The translations under genes were made by a program, and so were the position numbers. A stretch of 64,000 bases of DNA. It comes from Rhizobium rosettiformans W3. GTDB lineage: Bacteria > Pseudomonadota > Alphaproteobacteria > Rhizobiales > Rhizobiaceae. Position 1 is the stretch's first letter. Each line of letters opens with the position of its first letter. This document shows positions 53,360-64,000 of the stretch, one piece after another. The notes under the pieces were generated by a model. The model was not told the DNA's origin, did not search any database, and saw only the letters and a program-made list of their open reading frames with translations. The stretch spans positions 62,001 through 126,000 of the forward strand of contig NZ_STGU01000001.1 of the NCBI RefSeq assembly GCF_004912135.1. The letters run 5' to 3'.

Positions 53360-54930
53360 TGAGGCCGCTCCCGCCATGCCTGTTCCTGCCATTGTCCCGA
53401 CAGGATGGTTGCCGGATCTGGCACCAGATCGGCGACGATGCGTGCCGAGGAGACAACGCCCGGCAAGCCCGCCCCCGGATGGGTGCCTGCGCCGCAGAGA
53501 TAAAGGTTCTCCAGCTCTTCGCTCTTGTTGTGCGGGCGGAACCAGGCGCTTTGGAAGAGTTTCGGCTCAAGAGCAAAGGCGGCCCCCTGCCAGGACAGCA
53601 GGCGGTCCCGGAAGTCGACCGGTGTTGCGATCCTCGACGTCACGATATGGCGCGAGAGGTCCGGCAGGATGGTGTCTTCAAGGCGCTTTTCGATCTTGCG
53701 GCGATAGCGTTCGGCCGCCGCTGACCAGTCTGTCCCGCTTTGCAGGTTGGGCACCGGGCTCAGTACGTAAAAAGCATCGCAGCCGGGTGGCGCGAGCGAC
53801 GGATCGCTTGCCGTCGGGCGATGCAGATAGAGGCTGAAATCTTCGGCAAGCCGCTGGCTGCGGAAGATGTCGTCGAGCAGTCCCTTGTAACGCGGTCCGA
53901 ATAGCATGGTGTGGTGCAGGACATCGTCGTAGCGTCTGTTGGTGCCGAAGTACCAGACGAAGAGGCTCATGGAGTAGTCGCCGCGGGCAAGCTTGGCGTC
54001 CGTCCAGCGGCGCCGCGGATGGGCTTTCAGCAGGTGGCCATAGGTGGTTGCGGGATCGGCGTTCGAAACCACGATATCAGCCGCAATCTTCTCGCCCGAG
54101 GCCAGCCGGACGCCCGTCGCCCTGCGACCCTCGGTCTCGATTTCGACGACCTGTTCGTTCAGCCTGATGCGACCGCCGTTCCGGGTAACCAGCGAGGCAA
54201 TCCCGCGCACGAGTGCATTGGTGCCGCCGATGGCATGGTGCACGCCGTATTTGCCCTCGAGATGCGCGATCAGGCAGTAAAAGGAGGTGGCGGAAAAGGG
54301 ATTGCCGCCGATCAGCAGCGGATGGAAGGAAAACAGGGTTCTGAGCTTGTCGTTCCTGAAATGCTTGGAGACAACGGAATAGACGGAGCGATAGCCACCG
54401 ACCCGAACGAGGCGGGCCAGTGTCTTTGCCGTGAACAGAAGACTGTGAAAGGGCTTGTGGGCGAGTTGCTCGAAGGCAACCTCGTAGATGCGGCGGCTTT
54501 CATCGAGGAAGCTGCGGTAACCGGCGACATCACGCGGTTCTATCCGGGCGATCTGCTCTTCCATAGCAGCGCGGTCGCCGGAATAATCGAAGACCGTGCC
54601 GTCATCAAAGCGCACGCGGTAGAAGGGGGCATTGGGGCGGAGCTCCACATCATCGCTCATGCGGCCGCCGCAATCGCGCCAGAGATTCTCGAACAGCCAC
54701 GGTGCCGTGATGATCGTTGGTCCGGCGTCGAAGACGAAGCCGTCCTGCCGGTGGGCATAGGCGCGACCACCGGGTTCATCGAGCGGATCAAGGACGGTGA
54801 CACGATAGCCCTTTGCGCCGAGCAGGGCTCCCGTCGCAAGGCCACCAACGCCGGCACCGATGATGACCGCATGCGGCCTTGTGTCGGCGGGTTGGCGGTT
54901 TGGTCGGGAGAAGCGGCCCACGATGTTCAT
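53356..54930 (-). CDS. crtI: Phytoene desaturase
   Basis: A 524-residue FAD-dependent desaturase converting phytoene to neurosporene or lycopene. The dinucleotide motif is [21 protein letters not shown], with [15 protein letters not shown] and the C-terminal [17 protein letters not shown]. The ATG at 54930 overlaps the bchO stop (ATGA); the frame upstream is inside bchO. With CrtC/D/F present the expected end products are spirilloxanthin- or spheroidene-type carotenoids. Confidence 0.95.
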   Translation of the reverse strand: MNIVGRFSRPNRQPADTRPHAVIIGAGVGGLATGALLGAKGYRVTVLDPLDEPGGRAYAHRQDGFVFDAGPTIITAPWLFENLWRDCGGRMSDDVELRPNAPFYRVRFDDGTVFDYSGDRAAMEEQIARIEPRDVAGYRSFLDESRRIYEVAFEQLAHKPFHSLLFTAKTLARLVRVGGYRSVYSVVSKHFRNDKLRTLFSFHPLLIGGNPFSATSFYCLIAHLEGKYGVHHAIGGTNALVRGIASLVTRNGGRIRLNEQVVEIETEGRRATGVRLASGEKIAADIVVSNADPATTYGHLLKAHPRRRWTDAKLARGDYSMSLFVWYFGTNRRYDDVLHHTMLFGPRYKGLLDDIFRSQRLAEDFSLYLHRPTASDPSLAPPGCDAFYVLSPVPNLQSGTDWSAAAERYRRKIEKRLEDTILPDLSRHIVTSRIATPVDFRDRLLSWQGAAFALEPKLFQSAWFRPHNKSEELENLYLCGAGTHPGAGLPGVVSSARIVADLVPDPATILSGQWQEQAWRERPQ

Positions 54931-55835
54931 GCTGCGTCCGCCCCGTTCGAATTCTGATCTCCGAGAACCTCGCCGAGCCATTGGGCGATTTCGTCTGCCC
55001 GACATTCGTGCAGCAGATGACCACCCCGCTCGGTGAGGATCAGGCGGCTGCCTGACGCCTGCTGTGCCGCATGGCGGGAGTTTTCAATCGGGACCATAGG
55101 GTCGTCCCGCGCGGCGATCACGGTCATTGGAAAGGGAAGGCGGCGCAGCATCTGGTCGAAACGGCTGAGGTCCCAGGCTGCCATCATGCCGAGCGCGCCC
55201 CGAACATGGGCGGGAGACGCAAGCAGCATGCGGTAGATGGCCTTGCCGTCTTCATCGATGGAAGAGCCGGTCGCTGTGAGCAGGTTGCCGCCCAGCGGTG
55301 TCGCGCGCGCCATCAGCGAAAACATGGAAGCCGAAAAGGGATTGGCGAACAGCGCCTTGGCGAGAGGCGAGAAGAGGGCGTTGCCCCTGATGGGCAGGAA
55401 GGCGCCGTTGATCCCGATGACATGGCGGGGGACGGAGGAGGCCTGATCCGCGGCCAGCGCGACCGCGATCGCAGCGCCAGCCGAATGTCCGACGATGACG
55501 GCGGGGCAACGGTCGAGCTTCGCCACAAGCTCACTCAATGCGCGCACCATGCCGGTGAGAGACAGATCGGCAGGACCGCGTGGGCGGGTGAAGCCGTGAC
55601 AAGGCAGATCCGGCGCCACAATTCGAAACCGCCCCGAGAGAAGGGGAAGGAGATGCCGCCAGGAATGGGAGGCGGCGCCCGTTCCGTGGAGCAGGAGAAT
55701 AATGGGTGCGTTTTCCGGGCCCGCGATCTGCACATGCCAGTTGAAAGACGAGGTCTGAAGGAATTGGCTCACCTCGCGGTGGGGCCACTGGCGCCCATCC
55801 GTTTCCCAGTCCAGCCATTCGCGCCCCATGGTCAT
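54927..55835 (-). CDS. bchO: Magnesium chelatase accessory protein BchO (alpha/beta hydrolase)
   Basis: A 302-residue alpha/beta-hydrolase. The oxyanion region LLLHGTGAASHSWRHL, the nucleophile elbow VGHSAGAAIAVALA and the late histidine (TERGGHLLHE) are present. BchO accompanies bchI-bchD in purple bacteria, but its reaction is not settled. The ATG at 55835 overlaps the bchD stop. Confidence 0.93.
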   Translation of the reverse strand: MTMGREWLDWETDGRQWPHREVSQFLQTSSFNWHVQIAGPENAPIILLLHGTGAASHSWRHLLPLLSGRFRIVAPDLPCHGFTRPRGPADLSLTGMVRALSELVAKLDRCPAVIVGHSAGAAIAVALAADQASSVPRHVIGINGAFLPIRGNALFSPLAKALFANPFSASMFSLMARATPLGGNLLTATGSSIDEDGKAIYRMLLASPAHVRGALGMMAAWDLSRFDQMLRRLPFPMTVIAARDDPMVPIENSRHAAQQASGSRLILTERGGHLLHECRADEIAQWLGEVLGDQNSNGADAA

Positions 55836-57652
55836 GCGCGCGCCTCCTGCATGGAACGGTCGACCAGTAGGGACACGCGTCCGGCATCGGCCTGTTTCAG
55901 GACATGCAAATCGGCGCCCAGCATGCGGGCAAGGTTGGTCACGCTTTCGCGGGGACGGCGGGCAATGTCGATGCAGATCGTCCGCGTCTGACGCGCCTTG
56001 CAGGTCGCGGCCAATCGCGTGAGTTCTTCTGCCGCAAGCGCTCGGTCGGGAGAGCCATCGAGAGCAATATTGCCGCTACCATCCGTCAGAAGCACGAGAA
56101 CCGGGCTGCTGCCACGGCGCTCGACGGACAGGGCCAGTTCCATTCCGGCTTTCAAACCAGATGCCAGCGGGGTCGGGCCGCCGCCCGGAAGGCCGGCCAG
56201 CTTGCGTTTGGCGGCGGTCAGGGAGCGGGTGGGAGGCAGTAGCAGCTCGGCGCTTGTGCCTCGGAAGGCGATCAGGGCCACCTCGTCGCGACGGACATAG
56301 CAACGCGCCAGCAATTGTTCGATGGCACCCTTGGTTTCGCCCAGGCGCTCGAGCGCAGTGGAGCCGGAGGCATCGACGACAAAGATCGCGGTCGACGGGG
56401 CGGCGTGGCGGAGACGCACGTAGCGAAAATCATCGCGGGTGACATAGGCGCGCGGTGTCATAGCCGACGAGCCGGGGGACTGCTGAGGTGTGGACAGCGC
56501 GAGGCGCTGTGCAGCCCGGATCTTCTGGAAAGGTGCTGCCGCGCGAAGCGTTGCGACAATGTCTGGGCGCGCCTCCGGATGCGGGGGGCTGAGGCCAATG
56601 CCGAAGGGGCGTCCCCGGCGCGCGTTCTTGCGCAGGCCTCCGGATTTGCCGGCGGACCCCGAACTGCGTGTCGGGCGCAGACAAATGGAGAGCCAGGGAT
56701 CCGCGGTGAGGGTGCCGGCCTCAACGGCGGCGAGCATTTCGGTCAGGCTGTCGAGTTGCGCCGGTGTGGTCGTGGCGGATTGAGGCTCATGGCCCGCCGG
56801 CTCGTCGGCGGATGCGGGTTCGGATGATTGATCGGTGCCGTTTTCGGGTGGCGGAGTTTTGACTTCCGTCGGCTCGTGGGTGGGGACGAGGCGGATGCCG
56901 AGGCAAAGGCGGAGGGCGCCCAGCACATCCTGGTCCGCGACGGCCTTGCGACCTTCCCGAAAGGCAAGCAGCCGCGCGGTGCGGGCGAGATGGCCGAGAA
57001 TTCGCGTCGAGCGATGGCCCGTGTTTGAGGAAAGCGCCGCCAGAGCCTTCAAGAGCCGGTCGTCGAGCGCGACGCCGCGCCAGTCCAACCCGGGCTTTAG
57101 TGGAGCAGGCGCCTCCGCGGCCGAGCGCTCCACATGGTGCCAGCCGATGCCATCGAGATCGACCCGAAGGGCAAGGCGGTCACCGATCAAACCGGACAAT
57201 GGCGCTTCGTCCTCCAGGGATTCATCGAGGGCGATAACGAGGATGCCGTCTTCGGTTGTCTCGTCCATAGATTTGGCGACGAGTGCCGCGATTGCGGGGT
57301 CGAGCCGTTCGGCCATGGGGATCAGCAGCACGCCGCCTTCGGCTCTCGCCAGCAGCCCCCGTTGGCGCACAAGGGAGCCGCGCCTGGCGGTCGCTTCGAG
57401 ATCAATACCGCCTATCAGGTTCGCCATGGATGTTCCGGGCGGCAGGCGTTGCCATGATCTTCCGAGACGCTCTCGCAGCCGTTCGAGAAACAGGTCGCGT
57501 ACGCCGCCCGCGCGCGCCTTCAACCAGAGGCCGCCGATCTCTGCGTGTCCCACGGATAAAAGCTCGATGGCCAGCAGAGCGTCGCTCCAGAGCTCGCTCG
57601 CCCGGGCCTCCAGCGCCTGTTCAAAGGCTTCATGGCTCCCGAGTTCAGCCAT
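55832..57652 (-). CDS. bchD: Magnesium chelatase subunit D
   Basis: A 606-residue subunit with an N-terminal AAA+-like domain lacking an intact Walker A, an acidic/proline linker near residues 280-320 (PPPENGTDQSSEPASADEPA) and a C-terminal von Willebrand A domain with MIDAS FVVDASGSTALERLG. It couples BchI ATPase rings to BchH. The ATG at 57652 overlaps bchI by 8 bp; the open frame to 57712 is inside bchI. Confidence 0.95.
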   Translation of the reverse strand: MAELGSHEAFEQALEARASELWSDALLAIELLSVGHAEIGGLWLKARAGGVRDLFLERLRERLGRSWQRLPPGTSMANLIGGIDLEATARRGSLVRQRGLLARAEGGVLLIPMAERLDPAIAALVAKSMDETTEDGILVIALDESLEDEAPLSGLIGDRLALRVDLDGIGWHHVERSAAEAPAPLKPGLDWRGVALDDRLLKALAALSSNTGHRSTRILGHLARTARLLAFREGRKAVADQDVLGALRLCLGIRLVPTHEPTEVKTPPPENGTDQSSEPASADEPAGHEPQSATTTPAQLDSLTEMLAAVEAGTLTADPWLSICLRPTRSSGSAGKSGGLRKNARRGRPFGIGLSPPHPEARPDIVATLRAAAPFQKIRAAQRLALSTPQQSPGSSAMTPRAYVTRDDFRYVRLRHAAPSTAIFVVDASGSTALERLGETKGAIEQLLARCYVRRDEVALIAFRGTSAELLLPPTRSLTAAKRKLAGLPGGGPTPLASGLKAGMELALSVERRGSSPVLVLLTDGSGNIALDGSPDRALAAEELTRLAATCKARQTRTICIDIARRPRESVTNLARMLGADLHVLKQADAGRVSLLVDRSMQEARA

Positions 57653-58682
57653 GAGCGTGGTTGTCGCTGATTGTCGCCAGAGCGCGCTCCACCCTCGGTG
57701 TCGAGCCCGCATCGTCGAGCGGATCGCGTCTCAAGCGGTGGCAGAGCACCATCGGCGCGATGTCGGCCACGTCGTCCCAGGTGACGGATTTGCGGCCGGC
57801 GAGCGCTGCGGCCGCGCGGCTCGCACGCATCAGGGTCAGTTCGCCACGCATGCCGTCGATGCCGAGCCGGAGACAGAGCTGCGACATGCGCATGACCACA
57901 TGATCCGGGATCTCCACCTGGCGCAGGATCTTGCGGGCGGCAACCACGCGACGGCTGATCGCCGCATCGCGTTTGGCCCAGGCCTTGCCGAAAGCGATCG
58001 GGTCGGTCTCATAGGCATCCCGGCGGCGGATGACCTCGATGCGTTGCTCGAGATCGTCGATGGTGCGGACATCGACCGAGAGACCGAAGCGGTCGAGCAG
58101 TTGCGGACGCAGATCGCCTTCTTCCGGATTGCCGCTGCCGACGAGGACGAAGCGGGCGGAGTGGCGGATGCTCAGGCCTTCCCGTTCAACGACATTGACG
58201 CCGGAGGCTGCGGCATCGAGCAGAAGGTCAACCAGATGGTCCTCGAGCAGGTTGATTTCGTCGATGTAGAGGAAGCCGCGGTTTGCTGCGGCGAGCAGTC
58301 CGGGTTCAAAGTGTTTCTCCCCGGCGACAAGCGCCTTCTCGATATCGAGCGAACCGCAGACACGGTCTTCGGTTGCGCCGAGCGGCAGATCGATCATCGG
58401 GGCACGGTGCTTGACGATCGGTGGCGGCTTCTGGCCGGTTGCCTGACTGCAGACAGGGCAGGCGGATTGCGGCTCGGCCGGCAGGCAGTTGTAGCGGCAG
58501 CCGACGCGGGTCTCGATCGATGGAAGAAGTTCGGTCAGGGCGCGGACAGCGGTGGATTTTCCCGTGCCGCGGTCGCCGAAGATCAGGACGCCACCCAATA
58601 GAGGCTCGACGGCGGCCATCAGGAGGGCCTTCTTCATGTCCTCCTGCGCGACGATGGCGGCGAATGGGAATGGTTGGGCCAT
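57645..58682 (-). CDS. bchI: Magnesium chelatase ATPase subunit I
   Basis: A 345-residue AAA+ ATPase. Walker A is FGDRGTGKSTAVRAL and Walker B is LYIDEINLLEDHLVD. NCLPAEPQSACPVC contains a cysteine pair common in BchI. It heads the bchI-D-O-crtI-crtB-orf54 operon. A perfect PpsR site lies 21 bp upstream of the ATG. Confidence 0.97.
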   Translation of the reverse strand: MAQPFPFAAIVAQEDMKKALLMAAVEPLLGGVLIFGDRGTGKSTAVRALTELLPSIETRVGCRYNCLPAEPQSACPVCSQATGQKPPPIVKHRAPMIDLPLGATEDRVCGSLDIEKALVAGEKHFEPGLLAAANRGFLYIDEINLLEDHLVDLLLDAAASGVNVVEREGLSIRHSARFVLVGSGNPEEGDLRPQLLDRFGLSVDVRTIDDLEQRIEVIRRRDAYETDPIAFGKAWAKRDAAISRRVVAARKILRQVEIPDHVVMRMSQLCLRLGIDGMRGELTLMRASRAAAALAGRKSVTWDDVADIAPMVLCHRLRRDPLDDAGSTPRVERALATISDNHAHG

Positions 58683-58702
58683 GGGTCCCGCCTCTGCTCT
58701 TG

Positions 58703-58720
58703 TGTCAAATTTAGTTTACA
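58703..58720. promoter_or_regulatory. PpsR/CrtJ binding site in the bchI promoter
   Basis: TGTCAAATTTAGTTTACA is a perfect TGT-N12-ACA element 21 bp upstream of the bchI start, close enough to block the promoter or ribosome loading region. Confidence 0.85.
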
Positions 58721-58770
58721 CTTTTTGATGTCCCTTTGAAGAGGGTGTTTTCAGAATATTGCCGCAAACG

Positions 58771-58798
58771 AAAATGGCCGCACGCGTGGTGCGGCCAT
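58771..58798 (-). terminator. Terminator of the RND efflux operon
   Basis: A 10-bp perfect stem (ATGGCCGCAC / GTGCGGCCAT, 5-nt loop) lies 23 bp after the RND stop and is followed on the minus strand by TTTCG. The U-run is short. It separates the efflux operon from the bchI promoter and marks the PGC border. Confidence 0.7.
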
Positions 58799-58820
58799 CG
58801 TGTTCGGTAGCGTCAGGCGA

Positions 58821-62062
<3,242 letters not shown>

Positions 62063-62066
<4 letters not shown>

Positions 62067-63040
62067 TTCGTCACCACGACATCACCGGCTGCGAGGCCGG
62101 AGAGGATTTCGACCTGTGTCTCGCCGCCGAGTTCAAGGGCCTCGCCTGCGACGACGGCGCGTTCGACGACTTGGTCATTTTCCCGCACACTGACGAAGTT
62201 GACGCCGGAGCGGTTGGTCAGTGCCGTTGCCGGCACCATGAGGGCCCGACGCTTGCCGACGGGCAGTTCGACCTGAACCCGCGCGGCGACAAAATCGGTA
62301 TCGAGGCCATCGACCTCGACATCGGCAGTCACCCGCCCACCTTCGATCTGCGGATAGATCTTCACGAGTTCACCCTCGAGCGTTTCGCCGCCGGTCTCGA
62401 TCTTGATGGGAGCGCCCTGTGAGAGATCCTGTGCATGACGCTCGGGGATCGCGAGCCGCAGGAAGAAGCCGCCGCCGGCAATGGTCGCCACGGTCTCGCC
62501 CGCCATCACCACAGCGTCGCGGGTAACGGGAACGGAGATGACGCGTCCATCCGAGGGCGCGATGACGGCGCCTTCGGAGGCCTGCTGGACGAGAACGGAG
62601 CGCTGGGCCTCGGCCTGGCGAACCTGGTTGGTGATCACGTCGCGCTGCGTCTTCAACTGGTCGAGGCGTTGGGTGCTCGCGGCACCGCTGCGAACGAGCC
62701 GATCGGCGCGGTCGAGCTCGACCTCGGCATCCCGCAAGGAGGCGTTGAGGCCCTGAAGCTGCGCATCGACCGCCTTGATCTGGAAGTCGATCTTGTCGTC
62801 CTTGACCTCGGCGATCACGTCGCCCGCCTTCACGATATCGCCTTCGGTGACATCGAGACGAACCAATGTGCCGCCGAGCCGGGCTCTTGCGAGCACACTG
62901 TTTCGCGGCTGGATCTGGCCATAGACCGCCTTCATTTCCGGGATGTCCACGGCTTCGAGCTTGAGTTCGGCGGCTCGCGTTGCTGTCAGCCCCAGCGCGG
63001 TCGCGGCGGCAACGAGGATCGTGAAGGCGGCTTTGTGCAT
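62063..63040 (-). CDS. RND periplasmic adaptor (HlyD/AcrA membrane-fusion protein)
   Basis: A 325-residue periplasmic adaptor with a signal peptide (LVAAATALGLTATRAA) and a barrel-sandwich domain split by a coiled-coil hairpin at about residues 90-150 (DAQLQGLNASLRDAEVELDR, QLKTQRDVITNQVRQAEAQ). It links the RND pump to an outer-membrane channel. ATGA-coupled to the pump gene and 11 bp downstream of the DUF2892 gene. Confidence 0.92.
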
Positions 63041-63051
63041 GATCTATTTCC

Positions 63052-63252
63052 TCAGAATGCGGTGCCCGGGCGCAGGCCCAGCTTGCGGAAAATCATCGCT
63101 GCCGGACAGAAGCCGGTGAATGCCGACTGCAGCATGTTCACGCCGATGAAGGCGGTGAACCAGACAAAGCCGGGGTGCACGAAATAAGTGAGCAGCAGCG
63201 AGAGCAGGATCATAAGGCCGGCAAAGGCAAGGACGGCGCGATCGATCGACAT
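63052..63252 (-). CDS. DUF2892 (YgaP-like) inner membrane protein
   Basis: A 66-residue protein with two helices (LAFAGLMILLSLLLTYFV, FTAFIGVNMLQSAFTGFCP) and the family end CPAAMIFRKLGLRPG. AAGGAGAATGTC precedes the ATG at 63252. DUF2892 proteins accompany rhodaneses and BigR-type operons. The cysteine in GFCP could carry sulfane sulfur, by analogy with YgaP. First gene of the efflux operon. Confidence 0.85.
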   Translation of the reverse strand: MSIDRAVLAFAGLMILLSLLLTYFVHPGFVWFTAFIGVNMLQSAFTGFCPAAMIFRKLGLRPGTAF

Positions 63253-63275
63253 GACATTCTCCTTAAGATACATAC

Positions 63276-63293
63276 CTACGATAATACGTATAT
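63276..63293. promoter_or_regulatory. Candidate BigR operator upstream of the DUF2892-RND operon
   Basis: CTACGATAATACGTATAT closely matches the sequence at 63665-63682 read on the other strand (CTACGATATATTCGTATC). The shared CTACGATA...CGTAT core suggests one regulator binds both. Confidence 0.6.
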
Positions 63294-63345
63294 ATTAGAT
63301 AAGGGGATGTCAAGGCACGCTCCGACCTAGGTCACGTGAGAGGTC

Positions 63346-63663
63346 TTAGGCGGCGCAGTCGGAGGTCTTGCAGAAACTATTGTAGAGCGTGCCGATCACG
63401 GCACGCGCCGGTTCGCTTTCGATGCGGTACCAGATGGTCTGACCATCGCGGCGTCCGGCAATGATCTTCTCACGCCGGAGGAGAGCGAGATGCTGGGACA
63501 CAGTGCTGTCTCGAATGCCGAGAAACTCCGCCAATTGCCCCACGGAATGCTCGCCATCGGCAAGCCGACACAGGATCAGCAACCGGTATCGGTTCGAGAG
63601 CGATTTCAGCAGTTCGCTGGCCATGTCGGCGCCAGCTTTCATCTGTTCAGGATCAATCTTCAT
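63346..63663 (-). CDS. bigR: ArsR-family sulfane-sulfur sensor, BigR/SqrR-like
   Basis: A 105-residue winged-helix repressor. The recognition helix is RDSTVSQHLALLRREKII, followed by the wing RRDGQTIWYRI. Cysteines in LLILCRLADGE and NSFCKTSDC match the two-cysteine persulfide/tetrasulfide sensor of BigR and SqrR. I use the ATG at 63663; the frame is open to 63708. It is divergent from the Blh-like gene and upstream of the DUF2892-adaptor-RND operon, with similar operators on both sides. Confidence 0.85.
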   Translation of the reverse strand: MKIDPEQMKAGADMASELLKSLSNRYRLLILCRLADGEHSVGQLAEFLGIRDSTVSQHLALLRREKIIAGRRDGQTIWYRIESEPARAVIGTLYNSFCKTSDCAA

Positions 63664-63664
63664 A

Positions 63665-63682
63665 GATACGAATATATCGTAG
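63665..63682. promoter_or_regulatory. Candidate BigR operator upstream of bigR
   Basis: GATACGAATATATCGTAG begins two bases outside the bigR ATG. It repeats the motif at 63276-63293 in inverted orientation, consistent with autoregulation. Confidence 0.6.
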
Positions 63683-63722
63683 AAAAGCAGGTTGGCAAGA
63701 GTTGACATGGCAGGCGGTGACC

Positions 63723-63748
63723 AACATATATGACAAAATATATATGTT
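63723..63748. promoter_or_regulatory. Inverted repeat in the bigR-blh divergent promoter
   Basis: AACATATAT and ATATATGTT form a perfect 9-bp inverted repeat around an 8-nt centre, 41 bp upstream of the rightward gene. It is AT-rich like BigR boxes and may be the operator for that gene. Confidence 0.5.
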
Positions 63749-63788
63749 ATGGCGGCGCTTGCCCGCGTGCGCTGTGTCAGGAGGCTAC

Positions 63789-64000
63789 ATGAGCATTCGC
63801 AGCATCGATCCCAACTTCCACGTCACGGGTCAGATCAAGCCATCCCAGGTGGATGAGATCGCTCGGCTCGGTTTCAAGACTGTCATATGCATGCGGCCTG
63901 ACAACGAGGGTTTCCTGCAGCCGAGCTTCACCGAGGTCGCCGATGCCGCGCAGAGTGCGGGCCTCGACGCGCATTACCTGCCGGTGGTTCCGGGCTCCAT
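63789..64000 (+). CDS. Blh-type bifunctional sulfurtransferase/persulfide dioxygenase (partial, cut by right edge)
   Basis: The first 70 codons encode a DUF442 (TIGR01244) phosphatase/rhodanese-like domain: IDPNFHVTGQIKPSQVDEIA, FKTVICMRPDNEG and HYLPVVPG. In Rhizobiales this domain is commonly fused to a metallo-beta-lactamase dioxygenase in Blh, which detoxifies sulfide and persulfide under BigR control. CAGGAGG precedes the ATG. The C-terminal part lies outside the window, so a stand-alone DUF442 protein cannot be excluded. Confidence 0.8.
   Translation, partial: MSIRSIDPNFHVTGQIKPSQVDEIARLGFKTVICMRPDNEGFLQPSFTEVADAAQSAGLDAHYLPVVPGS

Overview
The window is a photosynthesis gene cluster (PGC) of an alphaproteobacterium, flanked by two metabolic/stress modules. 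High GC, tightly packed ATGA-coupled operons, TRAP transporters, an Agrobacterium-style sulfonate monooxygenase gene set and a BigR/Blh sulfur-stress pair point to the order Rhizobiales, probably Rhizobiaceae. This is inferred from gene content; no 16S or other marker gene is present.

Region 1 (1-9400): a catabolic island. On the minus strand run an LLM-class flavin monooxygenase, an aldo/keto reductase, an NAD(P)H:flavin reductase, a three-gene TRAP transporter (Q, M, P), a YeiH-type anion exporter and an XRE-cupin regulator cut by the left edge. A GntR regulator and a Gfo/Idh/MocA oxidoreductase diverge on the plus strand. The monooxygenase, aldo/keto reductase and flavin reductase trio is the enzyme set of the sulfoquinovose monooxygenase (Smo) pathway, here paired with a TRAP rather than an ABC importer. 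A solitary treZ follows (9479-11248).

Region 2 (11267-58682): the PGC. Minus strand: a cobalamin/SCHIC-type AerR-like regulator, dxs, cycA, then aerR/ppaA-ppsR-bchG-PucC-like-bchP-orf100, with tspO (crtK) opposite. Plus strand: bchF-N-B-H-L-M-lhaA-puhA-B-C-orf101-acsF-puhE-hemA-idi. Minus strand: crtE-crtF-bchC-X-Y-Z-pufQ-B-A-L-M-C, ending in a strong terminator. Plus strand: crtD-crtC. Minus strand: bchI-D-O-crtI-crtB-orf54. Five perfect TGT-N12-ACA PpsR/CrtJ sites plus two tandem one-mismatch sites lie at dxs, bchG, aerR/bchF, bchC, crtE/crtD and bchI. The O2-dependent cyclase acsF is present. No bchE, pucBA or crtA is in the window, which fits an aerobic anoxygenic phototroph with LH1-RC and a tetraheme PufC.

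Two PGC genes, hemA (near 37261) and crtB (near 53017), are each broken by a single frameshift although both halves are well conserved. These are either sequencing errors or early decay of phototrophy.

Region 3 (58683-64000): an RND efflux pump, its periplasmic adaptor and a DUF2892 membrane protein on the minus strand, a BigR/SqrR-like ArsR regulator, and the divergent start of a Blh-type sulfurtransferase/persulfide dioxygenase gene cut by the right edge. Two near-identical operator-like repeats flank bigR. No tRNA, rRNA, insertion sequence or CRISPR array was recognised.
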